Part shown: piece after piece, positions 26,342 to 35,451 of the stretch
Layout of the letters: every line of letters begins with the position of its first letter
Position numbering within the stretch: position 1 is the stretch's first letter
Assembly (NCBI RefSeq): GCF_003202285.1
Contig: NZ_MASW01000005.1
Span: forward strand, 868,001 to 932,000
Direction: 5' to 3'
From: Prauserella muralis
GTDB taxonomy: Bacteria > Actinomycetota > Actinomycetes > Mycobacteriales > Pseudonocardiaceae
DNA length: 64,000 nucleotides
Made by a program: the position numbers and the translations under genes
Notes under the pieces: generated by a model
Seen by the model: only the letters and a program-made list of their open reading frames with translations
What the model was told of the DNA's origin: nothing
Database searches by the model: none

Positions 26342-27313
26342 ATGGCTGATCGGAAACCGTCCGGCCTGACCAGGCGAGGGCTGTTGAGGCGGGCGGGCGT
26401 TGTCACCTCCGCCGCCGCGACCGCGGCGCTGGTGCCCCAGACAGCCTCGGCAGAGTCCGCGGAACGACGACGCCTCGGTACACCGGTCCCGGAGCCGATT
26501 CCCCCGCAGGTGCCCGTGAAGGAAGGCACCGTGGAGGTCCCCGGAGGGCACCTCTGGTACTGGGACACCGGGGGCGAAGGCCCTCCCGTCGTCCTGGTCC
26601 ATGCGGCCTCCGGCAGCGCCGAAAGCTGGCCCTACCAGCAGCCGGTGCTGGCCAGGGCGGGCTACCGGGTCATCGCCTACTCCCGGCGAGGGCATTACGG
26701 ATCCTCGGCCTTCTCCGACGGCGACGCGCCGGTGGGGGCCGACGATTTGGATGCCGTCGCAGAACACCTGGGGCTGGACACGTTCCATCTGGTCAGCGCA
26801 GCGCTCGGGGGCTACTACGCGACCGACTACGCGCTCCTGCATCCAGAACGGGTGCGCAGCTTCACGGTCGTCAGCAGCTTCATGGCCATTCAGGATCCCG
26901 GGTACCTGTCGCTCACCGGAGGCTTGCGTCCTCCGGAGTTCAACGCGCTGCCCACCTACTTCAAGGAACTCAGCCCCTCGTACCGCGCGGCGAACCCGGA
27001 CGGGCTCCAGCGGTGGCGCGACATCGCCGACCGAGCCCGCCTGGCGGGCTCGGCGTACCGCCATGTCGTCGCCACCGAGATCACCTGGGACAGGCTTGCC
27101 GAGCTGAAACCGCGGACGCTGCTCGTTACCGGCGACTCCGACCTCTACCTCCCGCCACCGGTCATGCGGTTGATCGCCCAGCACATCGACGGCTGCGGCA
27201 CCGTGGTGTTCCCCGAGATCGGCCACTCGGCCAACTGGGAAACGCCCACGCCGTTCAACCGGCTGCTGCTGCGTTTCCTGGCCGGAGCACGCATCCGCGC
27301 CGGCGCACGCTGA
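26342..27313 (+). CDS. Tat-exported alpha/beta-hydrolase-fold protein lacking the nucleophile serine
   Basis: 323 aa. A twin-arginine signal (TRRGLLRRAG followed by an Ala-rich helix) predicts export in folded form. The body is an alpha/beta-hydrolase (LVHAASGSAESW oxyanion loop, YSRRGHYGSS, C-terminal GDSDLYLP and IGHSANWE with the usual Asp and His). The nucleophile elbow normally reads GxSxG; here it is SAALGG, with Ala near residue 154 in the serine position. Ordinary esterase activity is therefore unlikely. It is the first gene of the TctCBA unit, 61 bp ahead of tctC. A binding protein, or an enzyme with other chemistry, is inferred. Confidence 0.85.
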   Translation: MADRKPSGLTRRGLLRRAGVVTSAAATAALVPQTASAESAERRRLGTPVPEPIPPQVPVKEGTVEVPGGHLWYWDTGGEGPPVVLVHAASGSAESWPYQQPVLARAGYRVIAYSRRGHYGSSAFSDGDAPVGADDLDAVAEHLGLDTFHLVSAALGGYYATDYALLHPERVRSFTVVSSFMAIQDPGYLSLTGGLRPPEFNALPTYFKELSPSYRAANPDGLQRWRDIADRARLAGSAYRHVVATEITWDRLAELKPRTLLVTGDSDLYLPPPVMRLIAQHIDGCGTVVFPEIGHSANWETPTPFNRLLLRFLAGARIRAGAR

Positions 27314-27373
27314 CCCGTATCCCCCGCAACGCCGAGAGAGCACCGGAAACCCCCGCAACGTCGAAGGAGTGCC

Positions 27374-28387
27374 ATGAAGTCCGATACGGCCACCCGTATG
27401 AGCCGGGGCCCGAAAGTGGCCATCACCGCGCTGACGGCGTGTGCGGCGCTGACGGCGGCAGCCTGCGCCTCGACCACCGCAAGTGGCGGCGGCACCGCCG
27501 AGTATCCATCCGAGACGGTGACGATCGTCGTTCCGTACACCGCGGGTGGCGTCAGCGACCTCACGATGCGCGCACTGGCCGAGTTCCTGCAGAAGGAGAC
27601 GGGTCAGACCGTGCTCGTCGAGAACAGGGAAGGCGCGTCGGGAGCCGTCGCCATGCGGTACGCGATGAACCAGCCCGCCGACGGATACACGTTGTTCAAC
27701 ATCGGTCAGGGCGCGAACGTCATCACGCCGATCGTCGAGGACGTCGAGTACGACCGGCACACGTTCACCCCCGTCGCGAACGTCGCGGCCTTCCCATCGG
27801 CGCTCGTGGTGGGCAAGGACTCGAGCGCACGCACGGCCGAGGACCTGTTCGAGGCGGCGCGGCAGTCACCGGGAACGGTCTCGGTAGCGACGGCGGGTGC
27901 CACGACGCCAGGGCAGATCGCCGTCGAACAGCTCGGCACGGGACCGAAAGCCGTGCCCTTCAAGCCCGTCCCGTTCCCCGGCAACGCCGAAGCGCTGACC
28001 GCCGTGCTGGGCGGCAACGTCGACGCCCTGCAGATCAACCTGACGAACGATCTGCTCGCCCGTGCCGACAAGGGAGAGATCAGGCTCCTCGGCGTGGGGA
28101 CCCCCGACCGGCTCCCCTACCTGCCGGACGTGCCGACCTTCGCCGAACTCGGCTTCGAGGACGCCATCTACTCCACCTCGCCGTATCTGGTCGGCGTGCG
28201 CAAGGGCACCGACAAGGCGATCGTCGACAAGCTGGCCGAGCTGATCAACAAGGCGCCGCAGGACGAGCAGTTCCGCGAGACCGTCGGGGACCGGTTCGTG
28301 ACGAAAGGGGACGAGACAGTGAACGAGCTCGTCAAGTACCTGGATGACACGGACGCGGCGTACCGTCCGATCCTCGAAGGCAAGTAG
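27374..28387 (+). CDS. tctC: Tripartite tricarboxylate transporter substrate-binding lipoprotein TctC
   Basis: 337 aa. A signal peptide ends in TAAAC, making a lipoprotein as expected for a Gram-positive binding protein. Family signatures include VTIVVPYTAGGVSDLTMRA, ADGYTLF, TPGQIAVEQL and the FAELGFED segment. TctC captures a carboxylate outside the membrane for the TctA/TctB permease. The ATG has GAAGGAG upstream. The substrate is not predictable from sequence; known family ligands include citrate, terephthalate, adipate and other dicarboxylates. Co-localisation with acyl-CoA metabolism supports an organic acid. Confidence 0.93.
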   Translation: MKSDTATRMSRGPKVAITALTACAALTAAACASTTASGGGTAEYPSETVTIVVPYTAGGVSDLTMRALAEFLQKETGQTVLVENREGASGAVAMRYAMNQPADGYTLFNIGQGANVITPIVEDVEYDRHTFTPVANVAAFPSALVVGKDSSARTAEDLFEAARQSPGTVSVATAGATTPGQIAVEQLGTGPKAVPFKPVPFPGNAEALTAVLGGNVDALQINLTNDLLARADKGEIRLLGVGTPDRLPYLPDVPTFAELGFEDAIYSTSPYLVGVRKGTDKAIVDKLAELINKAPQDEQFRETVGDRFVTKGDETVNELVKYLDDTDAAYRPILEGK

Positions 28388-28396
28388 TTGATCGTC

Positions 28397-28888
28397 ATGA
28401 AGGCGGCGCCCATGGCCGAGCCCGCGGGCACGGACCGACCGAAGTGGACGAGGAATCGGCTCGTCGGCGTGGTGTGCCTGCTGTCCGGTATGGCGGTGAT
28501 CCTGCACTCGCTGGCCCTCGCGCTCGGTTCCTGGGCTGAACCGGGCCCGGGAATGTGGCCGCTGGTGATCGGTGTCGCTCTCGTCGTCGCGTCCGTCGCG
28601 ACGCTGACGAGGCGGCTGGACGACACCGAGCAGGAGCGATTCTGCCCGAGGTCACTGCTTGTCGTCCCGGCGCTGCTGAGCCTCTACGTGTTCATCTGGG
28701 CGTTCAGCCTCCTCGGCCTCACCGTTCCCGGGTTCCTGCTGGCGTTGTTCTGGCTGAAGGTGCTGGGCCACCAGGGCTGGTGGATGTCGGTCACGCTTGC
28801 CGCACTCGCGACCGCGGTGTTCTACGTCCTGTTCGTTCCCGTGCTGGGCGTTCCGTTCCCCGCTGACCTCCTGCTCGGGGGGCGGTAG
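28397..28888 (+). CDS. tctB: Tripartite tricarboxylate transporter small permease TctB
   Basis: 163 aa with four hydrophobic helices, the standard TctB topology (VCLLSGMAVILHSLALALG, WPLVIGVALVVASVA, FSLLGLTVPGFLLALFWL, TAVFYVLFVPVLGVPFP). It is the small membrane subunit that pairs with TctA. The start is uncertain: TTG 28388 adjoins the tctC stop, ATG 28397 is used here, and ATG 28412 has the best-spaced GAAGG. tctA follows 5 bp after the stop. Confidence 0.88.
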   Translation: MKAAPMAEPAGTDRPKWTRNRLVGVVCLLSGMAVILHSLALALGSWAEPGPGMWPLVIGVALVVASVATLTRRLDDTEQERFCPRSLLVVPALLSLYVFIWAFSLLGLTVPGFLLALFWLKVLGHQGWWMSVTLAALATAVFYVLFVPVLGVPFPADLLLGGR

Positions 28889-28893
28889 CGGCC

Positions 28894-30423
28894 ATGGATG
28901 TACTCGGCAGCCTCCTGGACGGGTTCTCCGTCGCCTTCGCCCCGGCGAACCTGCTCTACGTCGTCATCGGCGTCTCGCTCGGCATGGTCATCGGCGTCCT
29001 GCCGGGGCTCGGTCCCGCGGCGACCATCGCGCTCCTGCTGCCCGTCACGTTCGGGCTCGACTCCGCCACCGCGATCATCCTGCTCGCGGGCATCTACTAC
29101 GGCGCCTACTACGGAGGCACGATCACGTCGGTGCTGCTGCGGTTGCCCGGTGAGGCGGCGTCCGTGGTCACCGCCATCGACGGCTACGAGATGGCCCGGC
29201 AGGGCCGAGCGGGCGCCGCACTCGGGATCTCCGCGATCGGCTCGTTCCTCGGCGGGCTGGTCGCGGTGGCCGGCATGGTGCTGATCGCACCGCCGTTGGC
29301 CGACATCGCGGTCGGCTTCGGACCACCGGAGTACGTCGCGCTCGCGGCCGTCGGGCTCCTGCTGGTGACCTACCTCGGCACGCGCTCGTTCAGCATGAGC
29401 ATCATCTCGGCGCTGCTCGGCCTTTTCCTTGCCCTCGTCGGGATGGACCCGATCACCGGGAGCCCCCGGTTCACCCTCGGCATCGAGGACCTGCGCGACG
29501 GTCTGAACTTCGTGCCGATCGCGATGGGGCTGTTCGGCATCGGCGAGGTGCTGTTCAACCTGGAAGGCCGGGCCGGCGCGGGCGTCGACCGCGCGAAGGT
29601 GGGCCGGATCCTGCCCACGCGTGCCGACCTGCGGACGTCGTCAGGGGCCATCACCCGCGGCTCGCTGCTGGGATTCCTGATCGGGGTCCTGCCCGGCGGT
29701 GGCGGCGTGGTGTCGTCCCTGGCGTCCTACGGTGTGGAGAAACGCGTCTCCAAACACCCGGACGCCTTCGGCCGCGGAGCGATCCAGGGGGTGGCCGGGC
29801 CGGAGACGGCCAACAACGCGTCGTCCACGTCGGCCTTCATCCCGCTGTTGACGCTCGGCCTGCCCTCGAACGGCGTGCTCGCGCTCATCTTCGGTGCCCT
29901 GTTGCTGCAGGGCGTGACACCCGGGCCCGACCTCATCACGTCGCATCCGGACATCTTCTGGGGCGTGATCGCCTCGATGGTGCTCGGTAACGTCGTCCTG
30001 CTCGTGCTGAACCTGCCGCTCGTCGGCGTGTTCGTGCAACTGTTGAAGGTGCCGGTGGGAGTGCTCGCGGCCCTGACCGTCCTGATCACGATGGTCGGCG
30101 TGTTCAGCGTCCGCAACAACGTCTTCGACATGTACGTCGTGCTCGCGTTCGGAGCGCTCGGCTACCTCATGCGCAAGGCCGGTCTCGAGCCGGGCCCGCT
30201 CGTGCTGGCCTTCGTACTCGGACCCATCATGGAGACCTCGTTCCGTCAGGCGATGCTGATCTCCAACGGAGATCCCGCCATCTTCGTGACCCGTCCCGTC
30301 TCGGGCACACTGCTGGGCCTCGCCGTCCTTGCCCTCCTGGTGCCGTTGGTCCGCAAGGCGCTGCGTGGCAGGCACAAGACAGCCGAGCAATCCGGCTCCC
30401 CCACCAAGGCGGGCAGACCGTGA
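28894..30423 (+). CDS. tctA: Tripartite tricarboxylate transporter large permease TctA
   Basis: 509 aa with about 12 membrane helices. TctA signatures are GVLPGLGPAATIALLLP, YYGAYYGGTITS, LPGEAASVVTAIDGYEMAR and, in the second half, GVLPGGGGVVSS and GPETANNASST. These duplicated PGxGG loops are the transport core of the sodium- or proton-coupled carboxylate uptake system. The ATG follows a G-rich stretch and lies 5 bp after tctB. The stop overlaps a GTG in frame with the acyl-CoA synthetase gene. Confidence 0.95.
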   Translation: MDVLGSLLDGFSVAFAPANLLYVVIGVSLGMVIGVLPGLGPAATIALLLPVTFGLDSATAIILLAGIYYGAYYGGTITSVLLRLPGEAASVVTAIDGYEMARQGRAGAALGISAIGSFLGGLVAVAGMVLIAPPLADIAVGFGPPEYVALAAVGLLLVTYLGTRSFSMSIISALLGLFLALVGMDPITGSPRFTLGIEDLRDGLNFVPIAMGLFGIGEVLFNLEGRAGAGVDRAKVGRILPTRADLRTSSGAITRGSLLGFLIGVLPGGGGVVSSLASYGVEKRVSKHPDAFGRGAIQGVAGPETANNASSTSAFIPLLTLGLPSNGVLALIFGALLLQGVTPGPDLITSHPDIFWGVIASMVLGNVVLLVLNLPLVGVFVQLLKVPVGVLAALTVLITMVGVFSVRNNVFDMYVVLAFGALGYLMRKAGLEPGPLVLAFVLGPIMETSFRQAMLISNGDPAIFVTRPVSGTLLGLAVLALLVPLVRKALRGRHKTAEQSGSPTKAGRP

Positions 30424-30470
30424 CCCCGCGACACACCGACCCCCGCCCTGACCACGAACCCGGAGGCGAC

Positions 30471-32543
30471 ATGGACCGTCATCAGCGAGCCGAGAGCCTG
30501 CGCCGCATACTGGCTCCCCACTCGATCGCCGTCGTCGGCGCCTCGGAGCGCAACTTCTACGGCCGCACCGTGCTGGAGAACCTCGCCAGGCATCGCTACG
30601 ACGGCGTGGTGATCCCGGTGAACCCTCGGGCGGCGACCGTGCGGGGCCTGCGCTGCTATCCGTCGCTGAGCGAGGCCCCACCCGCCGACCTCGTGGTGGT
30701 CGCCGTGGCCAGGGACCATTTCGTCGACATCGTGGCCGAGGCCGCGAGCGTCGGTGCCGCGGGTCTGGTCGCTCTCACGAGCGGGCTCGCCGAAACCCAG
30801 GAACCACAGTGGATGGAGGCCGAAGCCAAGGCGCGCGCCATCGCCGACGAGGCGGGTATGGCGCTCATCGGACCCAACGGCCTCGGCGTGATCAGCCGGG
30901 CTCACGGCGCGTACGCGTTCGGCGCGCCCGTACCGTGGGAGATCGAGCACGGCAGGACCTCGATCGTCATGGAAAGCGGCGGCCTCGTGTGTGGAAGCCT
31001 CGCGGCACTGTCCGCCTACGGAGCCGGGCTCGCGCACGCCGCGTCCATCGGAAACGGGCATGCCATCGGAGTATCCGAGTGGATCGAGGCGCTCGCGGAC
31101 TCGGCCGAGGTCGACCAGATCGGACTGATGCTCGAGGCGACACCGCGCTGGGCGGACTTCAGCGCCGCCGTCCGCGCGGCACGCGAGCGCGGAAAGACCA
31201 TCTATGCGCTCAAGACCGGGAAGAGCGAGGCGGGGGCACGGGCCGCGGCCACCCACACCGGTGCACTCGCGGGCGACTACGCGACCGCATCCGGTCTCCT
31301 CGCGCAGCTCGGCATCCAGCAGGTGGCGTCCATGGGCGGTCTGGTGACCGCCCTCGCCCTGCACGAACGCTTCGGCAGCCCGGCGGGGAGCAACCTGGCC
31401 GTGTTCGCCGCATCCGGGGGTGCGGTGGGCATCATCGCCGACGCGGCCGCCGACCGGGAGATCGAACTGCGGCCCTATGCGCCCGCGACGCGCGAGGCCA
31501 TCACCGGGCTCGCCGGGATCCTCGACCCGGCCAACCCGCTGGACCTCGGTGGCCAGGCGCTGTCGAAACCGGACGAGTTCGCGACGGCCGTCGAGCACGT
31601 ACTCCGGGATCCCGGCGTGGGTGCCGCGGTCTATGTGCCCTCGCTGGGACTGCCGTCCGGATCGCTGCCCGATCACCAGCGGCTGCTCGAGCTGGTGGCC
31701 TCGGCCGCGACGAGGGCGGGTAAGCCGGTGGTCGTCACGCAGCTGACCTACACCGCGGTCACCTCCGAGGTCGTGGGGGGCTACCGGCACACCGGCAACG
31801 TCCTGGCCTGTCCGAGCCTGGAGCACAGCCTCGACGGCCTCGGCCCGTGGTTGCGCACGCATCCCGGCGCGCGCGAGCCGGAGGAGCATCGGCCAAGCGC
31901 CGGCGCCGCCGGGCGGAACGGGCCGGCGGCGTCCGTCGTGGCTCCCGACGAGCACCGGGTCAAGACCACCCTCGCCACGCACGGCATCCCGGTTCCGCGC
32001 GCGGTGACCTACGCTCCGGGCGAGACGCCCCCGACGCTGCCGTTCGAGGCCGTGGTCCTGAAGGGCATGAGCCCCGGGGTGACCCACAAGAGCCAGGCGG
32101 GTCTCGTCGCCCTCGGCGTGCGCAGCGTCGAGCGACTACGGGAGGCGGAGGCCGCGATGTCGGAGGCGGCCGCCGGCCGCGGAATCCCGTTGCCGGCACT
32201 GCTTCTGGAGGAGCTGGCACCGCCGGGCAGAGACGTCTTCCTCAGCATCAGCGAGCAGCCGACGGGAACGATCGTCACGCTCGGCGACGGCGGCACGGAT
32301 GTCGAGGAGCGCGGGAACGTCGGTTTCCTGGGCTGGCCCGCGACACCCGCCGAGGTCGGCCGCTTCGTCGGGCAGCGCGTGCGCGGGGTCGATCCCGCCC
32401 GGCGGAACGAGCTCATCCGGCTGCTGGACCAGCTTGCCGCTGCCTACGCGGCCGAGGGCTACACCATGCTCGAGTGCAATCCCGTGCGGATCCACGACCG
32501 GGGAGTCTGTGTGCTCGATGCGGTCGCGATCCCCGGCCGCTAG
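30471..32543 (+). CDS. NDP-forming acyl-CoA synthetase (acetate-CoA ligase family)
   Basis: 690 aa, a fusion of the alpha and beta parts of an ADP-forming acyl-CoA ligase. It has an N-terminal CoA-binding Rossmann domain (SIAVVGASERNFYGR), succinyl-CoA-ligase-like domains with the phosphohistidine segment ATHTGALAGD, and a C-terminal ATP-grasp domain (VVLKGMSPGVTHKSQAG, ECNPVRI). It converts a carboxylate, CoA and ATP to acyl-CoA, ADP and phosphate. The ATG at 30471 is preferred for its GGAGGCGAC site; GTG 30420 overlaps the tctA stop. Directly after the importer, it is the likely activation step for the imported acid. Its stop overlaps the convergent TetR stop by 4 bp. Confidence 0.9.
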   Translation: MDRHQRAESLRRILAPHSIAVVGASERNFYGRTVLENLARHRYDGVVIPVNPRAATVRGLRCYPSLSEAPPADLVVVAVARDHFVDIVAEAASVGAAGLVALTSGLAETQEPQWMEAEAKARAIADEAGMALIGPNGLGVISRAHGAYAFGAPVPWEIEHGRTSIVMESGGLVCGSLAALSAYGAGLAHAASIGNGHAIGVSEWIEALADSAEVDQIGLMLEATPRWADFSAAVRAARERGKTIYALKTGKSEAGARAAATHTGALAGDYATASGLLAQLGIQQVASMGGLVTALALHERFGSPAGSNLAVFAASGGAVGIIADAAADREIELRPYAPATREAITGLAGILDPANPLDLGGQALSKPDEFATAVEHVLRDPGVGAAVYVPSLGLPSGSLPDHQRLLELVASAATRAGKPVVVTQLTYTAVTSEVVGGYRHTGNVLACPSLEHSLDGLGPWLRTHPGAREPEEHRPSAGAAGRNGPAASVVAPDEHRVKTTLATHGIPVPRAVTYAPGETPPTLPFEAVVLKGMSPGVTHKSQAGLVALGVRSVERLREAEAAMSEAAAGRGIPLPALLLEELAPPGRDVFLSISEQPTGTIVTLGDGGTDVEERGNVGFLGWPATPAEVGRFVGQRVRGVDPARRNELIRLLDQLAAAYAAEGYTMLECNPVRIHDRGVCVLDAVAIPGR

Positions 32544-33244
32544 GGATTCCGATGCCCTGGCTCGCCGCGCGTGGTGTCGAGGAGATCGGTGAGTTCGATC
32601 GGCTCGTCGCCGAACCTGGCCAGCGACGCGGTGGTCAGGAGTCCGCGCAGCACCTGGTCGGCGTACTCGCTGCCGACCTGTTCGGGGGTCAGCGGCCCGT
32701 CGGGGCGGTACCAGGTCGCGACGCCGCGGCCCATCGCCAGGATGCCGTAGACCGTGACCCGGACGTTGACGGGGCGCATCCGGCCGTCGGCGATCGCGTC
32801 CTCCACCGCGGCGATGTAGAGGTTCTCGATCTCCTCGCGCAACGGGATGATCTTGTCCCGTTGCTGCGTGTTCAGCTCCCGGATCTCGTTGAAGGCGACC
32901 AGCGTCTGGTTCTGCCTGCGGCAGGTGACGGCGACGTGCTCACGCACCAGCGCGTACAGGCGGGCGAGCGGGTCGGGCCCGACGTCCTCGATGGCGGAGG
33001 TGAGTCGCTGCAACAGGTCCCGGGTCCCGTAGTCCATCAGGTCGAACAACAAGGCGTTCTTGCCGTCGATATGGGTGTAGAGGCTGGCGACCTCGACGCC
33101 CACCGCCTGCGCGATGTCACGCAGGCCCGTCTTCGCATAGCTTCGCGTCGCGAACAGCCGGAGAGCGTGTTCGTAGATCAGTTGCTTGGTGGCACGCTTC
33201 GTGGACTTCGCGGCCACGATCTTGCTGGCGAGCTCATCCGGCAC
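32540..33244 (-). CDS. TetR-family transcriptional regulator
   Basis: 234 aa. The N-terminal helix-turn-helix is clear (QLIYEHALRLFATRSYAKTGLRDIAQAVGVEVASLYTHI, residues about 20-60), followed by an all-helical ligand domain. The GTG start has GGGGAGACGAC upstream. The gene lies between two catabolic units whose promoters share a duplicated dyad operator, and it is transcribed divergently from the cyclase unit, so it probably represses both units and itself. The ligand is likely an acyl-CoA or the imported acid. Confidence 0.9.
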   Translation of the reverse strand: MPDELASKIVAAKSTKRATKQLIYEHALRLFATRSYAKTGLRDIAQAVGVEVASLYTHIDGKNALLFDLMDYGTRDLLQRLTSAIEDVGPDPLARLYALVREHVAVTCRRQNQTLVAFNEIRELNTQQRDKIIPLREEIENLYIAAVEDAIADGRMRPVNVRVTVYGILAMGRGVATWYRPDGPLTPEQVGSEYADQVLRGLLTTASLARFGDEPIELTDLLDTTRGEPGHRNP

Positions 33245-33316
33245 GTCGTCTCCCCTTTCCCCGGCCGTCGCGTTCAGGAACTCTCCGGATGAACACTAGA
33301 CGGCCCGGAGAGGGTC

Positions 33317-33369
33317 CTGTTAGCGTCGTTGTACGAACCGCTGTTCGGATAACACTATCATCTGTTCGG
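33317..33369. promoter_or_regulatory. Operator/promoter module, copy 2 (probable TetR target)
   Basis: The dyad CGAAC-N4-GTTCG at 33334-33347 and a third GTTCGG half-site at 33364-33369 have the same 15-bp spacing as copy 1. The block ends 33 bp before the chosen cyclase start. It sits between the divergent TetR and cyclase genes and can control both. A separate 8-bp inverted repeat (33281-33288 with 33305-33312) lies just to the left on the TetR side. Confidence 0.7.
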
Positions 33370-33402
33370 TTGCTTCGAGCGGAACCGAAGGGGGCTTCTT
33401 TC

Positions 33403-34398
33403 GTGGGAACCACGCCGACCGGCACGCCGGCGGAAGCGAGCGGCGGCGAAGGGATGGGGCTCCCCGCGTTCGCCGAGCTCCCGTTCTTCGAGGGCTGGAC
33501 AGAGCGGCACAGCTGGGGCGTGTACGGCCCGAAGGACGACTTCGGCGCCCTCAACAACGTGACCCCCGAACGCATCGCGCAGGCCGCCACCGAGGTACGC
33601 AGCGGCGAGCGCGTCAGCCTGCAACTGCCGCCCGCCCTACCCGATCCTCCCCTGTACGGCCGGAGTCCGCTGATCCACAAGGTGGTGCGGACCGGACGCA
33701 ACAGCTGGGACGATCGGCTCGACTGCTTCTACCCGCAGCGTGCGACCCAGTGGGACGGCTTCCGGCACGTGCGGTTCCGCGAGTTCGGGTTCTACGGCGG
33801 CGTGACCGAGGACCCCCCGGAGATGGGCGACCGGCTCGGCATCCACCACTGGGCACACCAGGGCGTCATGGGCAGGGGCGTTCTGCTCGACGTCGCGGCC
33901 TATCTCGAGCACACCGGCGGCGGTGTGGACCCTTTCGCCGAGCGGGCGATCACCGCCTCCGAGCTGCGCGCCGTGGCCGCACACCAGACGGTGACGGTGC
34001 GGCCCGGCGACATCCTCTGTATCCGCACGGGCTGGGCCACCCGCTACAAGTCGGCGTCCTACGCGCAGCGCGCCGTGCTGGCCGAGGCGGGCGGCAGGCC
34101 GGCGTTCATCGGGCTCTCCGCGGCCGAGTCGACGGCCGCGCTGCTCTGGGACTGGCATGTGGGCGCGGTGGCGGCCGACAATCCCGCCGTCGAGTCGGCG
34201 CCCGGCGATCCCCGGGTGGGCAGCCTGCACCGGCGTGTTCTGGTCCAGCTCGGGATCCCGCTCGGGGAGCTGTTCGACTTCGACGAGCTCGCGCGGCGTT
34301 GCGCGTACGAGGACCGGTGGACCTTCTTCTTCGTGTCGACCCCGCTGGCGATCGCGGGAGGGGTGGGCTCGCCTGCCAACCCCGTGGCCATCCGATGA
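33403..34398 (+). CDS. Cyclase family protein (kynurenine-formamidase-like hydrolase)
   Basis: About 331 aa. Cyclase-family features include YGPKDDFGALNNVTPE near the start, the metal-binding region QWDGFRHVRF, IHHWAHQGVMGRGVLLDVAAY, PGDILCIRTGW and the late DWHVGAVAADNPAVES. Members use a metal ion to hydrolyse amides, lactones or ring C-C/C-N bonds. The GTG at 33403 lies downstream of the operator and has GAAGGGGG upstream; the longer frame to ATG 33289 would run through the operator and is rejected. It is the first gene of the second catabolic unit, so ring or lactone hydrolysis of the pathway substrate is inferred. Confidence 0.85.
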   Translation: MGTTPTGTPAEASGGEGMGLPAFAELPFFEGWTERHSWGVYGPKDDFGALNNVTPERIAQAATEVRSGERVSLQLPPALPDPPLYGRSPLIHKVVRTGRNSWDDRLDCFYPQRATQWDGFRHVRFREFGFYGGVTEDPPEMGDRLGIHHWAHQGVMGRGVLLDVAAYLEHTGGGVDPFAERAITASELRAVAAHQTVTVRPGDILCIRTGWATRYKSASYAQRAVLAEAGGRPAFIGLSAAESTAALLWDWHVGAVAADNPAVESAPGDPRVGSLHRRVLVQLGIPLGELFDFDELARRCAYEDRWTFFFVSTPLAIAGGVGSPANPVAIR

Positions 34399-34413
34399 TC
34401 GGGAAGGACGCCC

Positions 34414-35451
34414 ATGAAACGCGCTCTGGTCCTCGCGACGAACGTCTTCCAGCCGCTGCTCGCCGTCGCCGAGGCGGCCGAGGCCGCGGGTTTCTACCGG
34501 CTGTGGACCACCGAGTCCACCCCGCGCGACGCGATCGTCCGCGCGGTGACACTCGGCCTGCACACACGCGAGATCAGGGTGGCGACGGGCATCGCCTACG
34601 CGTTCACGCGGGCGCCGGTGGCGATGGCCGCGGCCGCGGCCGACGCCCACATCGCCACCGGCGGCCGGTTCGCGCTTGGCCTCGGCGCGGGCACCAAGGG
34701 GATGCGCACCCGCCGCTACGGCATCGACGGCTTCGATCACCCCGGTTCCCGGCTCGGTGACTACGCGGACCTGTTGCGCGCCGTGTGGGCGGCCGAGGAC
34801 GGCCTCGCCTACGAGGGGCCCTTCTACCAGGCGAGAATTCCCGGCAGGTTGCGCAGCGTGGAGCTCGATGGCCTGCCGCCCATCGAGGTCATCGGGTCGG
34901 GCGTGAACGCGGTGATGCTGCGGCTGTCGGCGCGGCACTGCGACGGGGTCGCCCTGCACCCCCTGGTCTCCTTCCTCGACTACCTGGACGACGTGGCGAT
35001 TCCCGCGATCGCCTCGGCGGAACGCCCGGACGGCACGAGGCCGTGGGTCGCCGCGTGGCGAGTGACCTCCGTGGCCGACGACGAGGCCGAGGCCCGCAGG
35101 AGGGCCCGCACGAACCTGGCGTTCTACTTCACGACCCCCAGCTATCGGCGGGTGACGAACGGGACGAGGTGGGAGCCGGTCACCACGCTCGTGCGGGAGC
35201 GCTTCCGGGCCGATCCGGCGATGTCGTTCGACGAGCTGGCTGGGCTGGTGCCGGACGAGATGGTCGACGACTTCTGCCTCGCGGGCACGCCGGACTCCCT
35301 GCCCGCCAGGGTGGCCAAGCTCGAAGGTGAGCTCGCCGACCGCGGGGTGAGCGAGCTCGTCTTCCAGGTGGCGGGTGTGGGACTCGGCGCCGACCAGTAC
35401 GTGCGCGCCTGTCACACCATTGTGGACAACGTGGGGCGGTCCGCGACGTGA
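34414..35451 (+). CDS. LLM-class (luciferase-like) flavin-dependent oxidoreductase
   Basis: 345 aa TIM-barrel oxidoreductase of the bacterial luciferase/F420-reductase class. It has typical segments: AEAAEAAGFYRLWTTES, IRVATGIAYAFTRAPVAMA, GRFALGLGAGT, RLGDYADLLRAVW and VIGSGVNAVMLRLSARHCDG. Members use FMN or F420 as monooxygenases or dehydrogenases. F420 use is plausible in an actinomycete, but the cofactor cannot be assigned from sequence by eye. GGGAAGGACG precedes the ATG. It lies between the cyclase and the dehydrogenase pair and is overlapped by the next gene, so it belongs to one operon; a Baeyer-Villiger or hydroxylation step is an inference. Confidence 0.88.
   Translation: MKRALVLATNVFQPLLAVAEAAEAAGFYRLWTTESTPRDAIVRAVTLGLHTREIRVATGIAYAFTRAPVAMAAAAADAHIATGGRFALGLGAGTKGMRTRRYGIDGFDHPGSRLGDYADLLRAVWAAEDGLAYEGPFYQARIPGRLRSVELDGLPPIEVIGSGVNAVMLRLSARHCDGVALHPLVSFLDYLDDVAIPAIASAERPDGTRPWVAAWRVTSVADDEAEARRRARTNLAFYFTTPSYRRVTNGTRWEPVTTLVRERFRADPAMSFDELAGLVPDEMVDDFCLAGTPDSLPARVAKLEGELADRGVSELVFQVAGVGLGADQYVRACHTIVDNVGRSAT

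Noticed and set aside
33289-33402. Longer N-terminus for the cyclase
   Set aside because: It would put the duplicated operator inside the coding region; GTG 33403 has a ribosome site and lies downstream.
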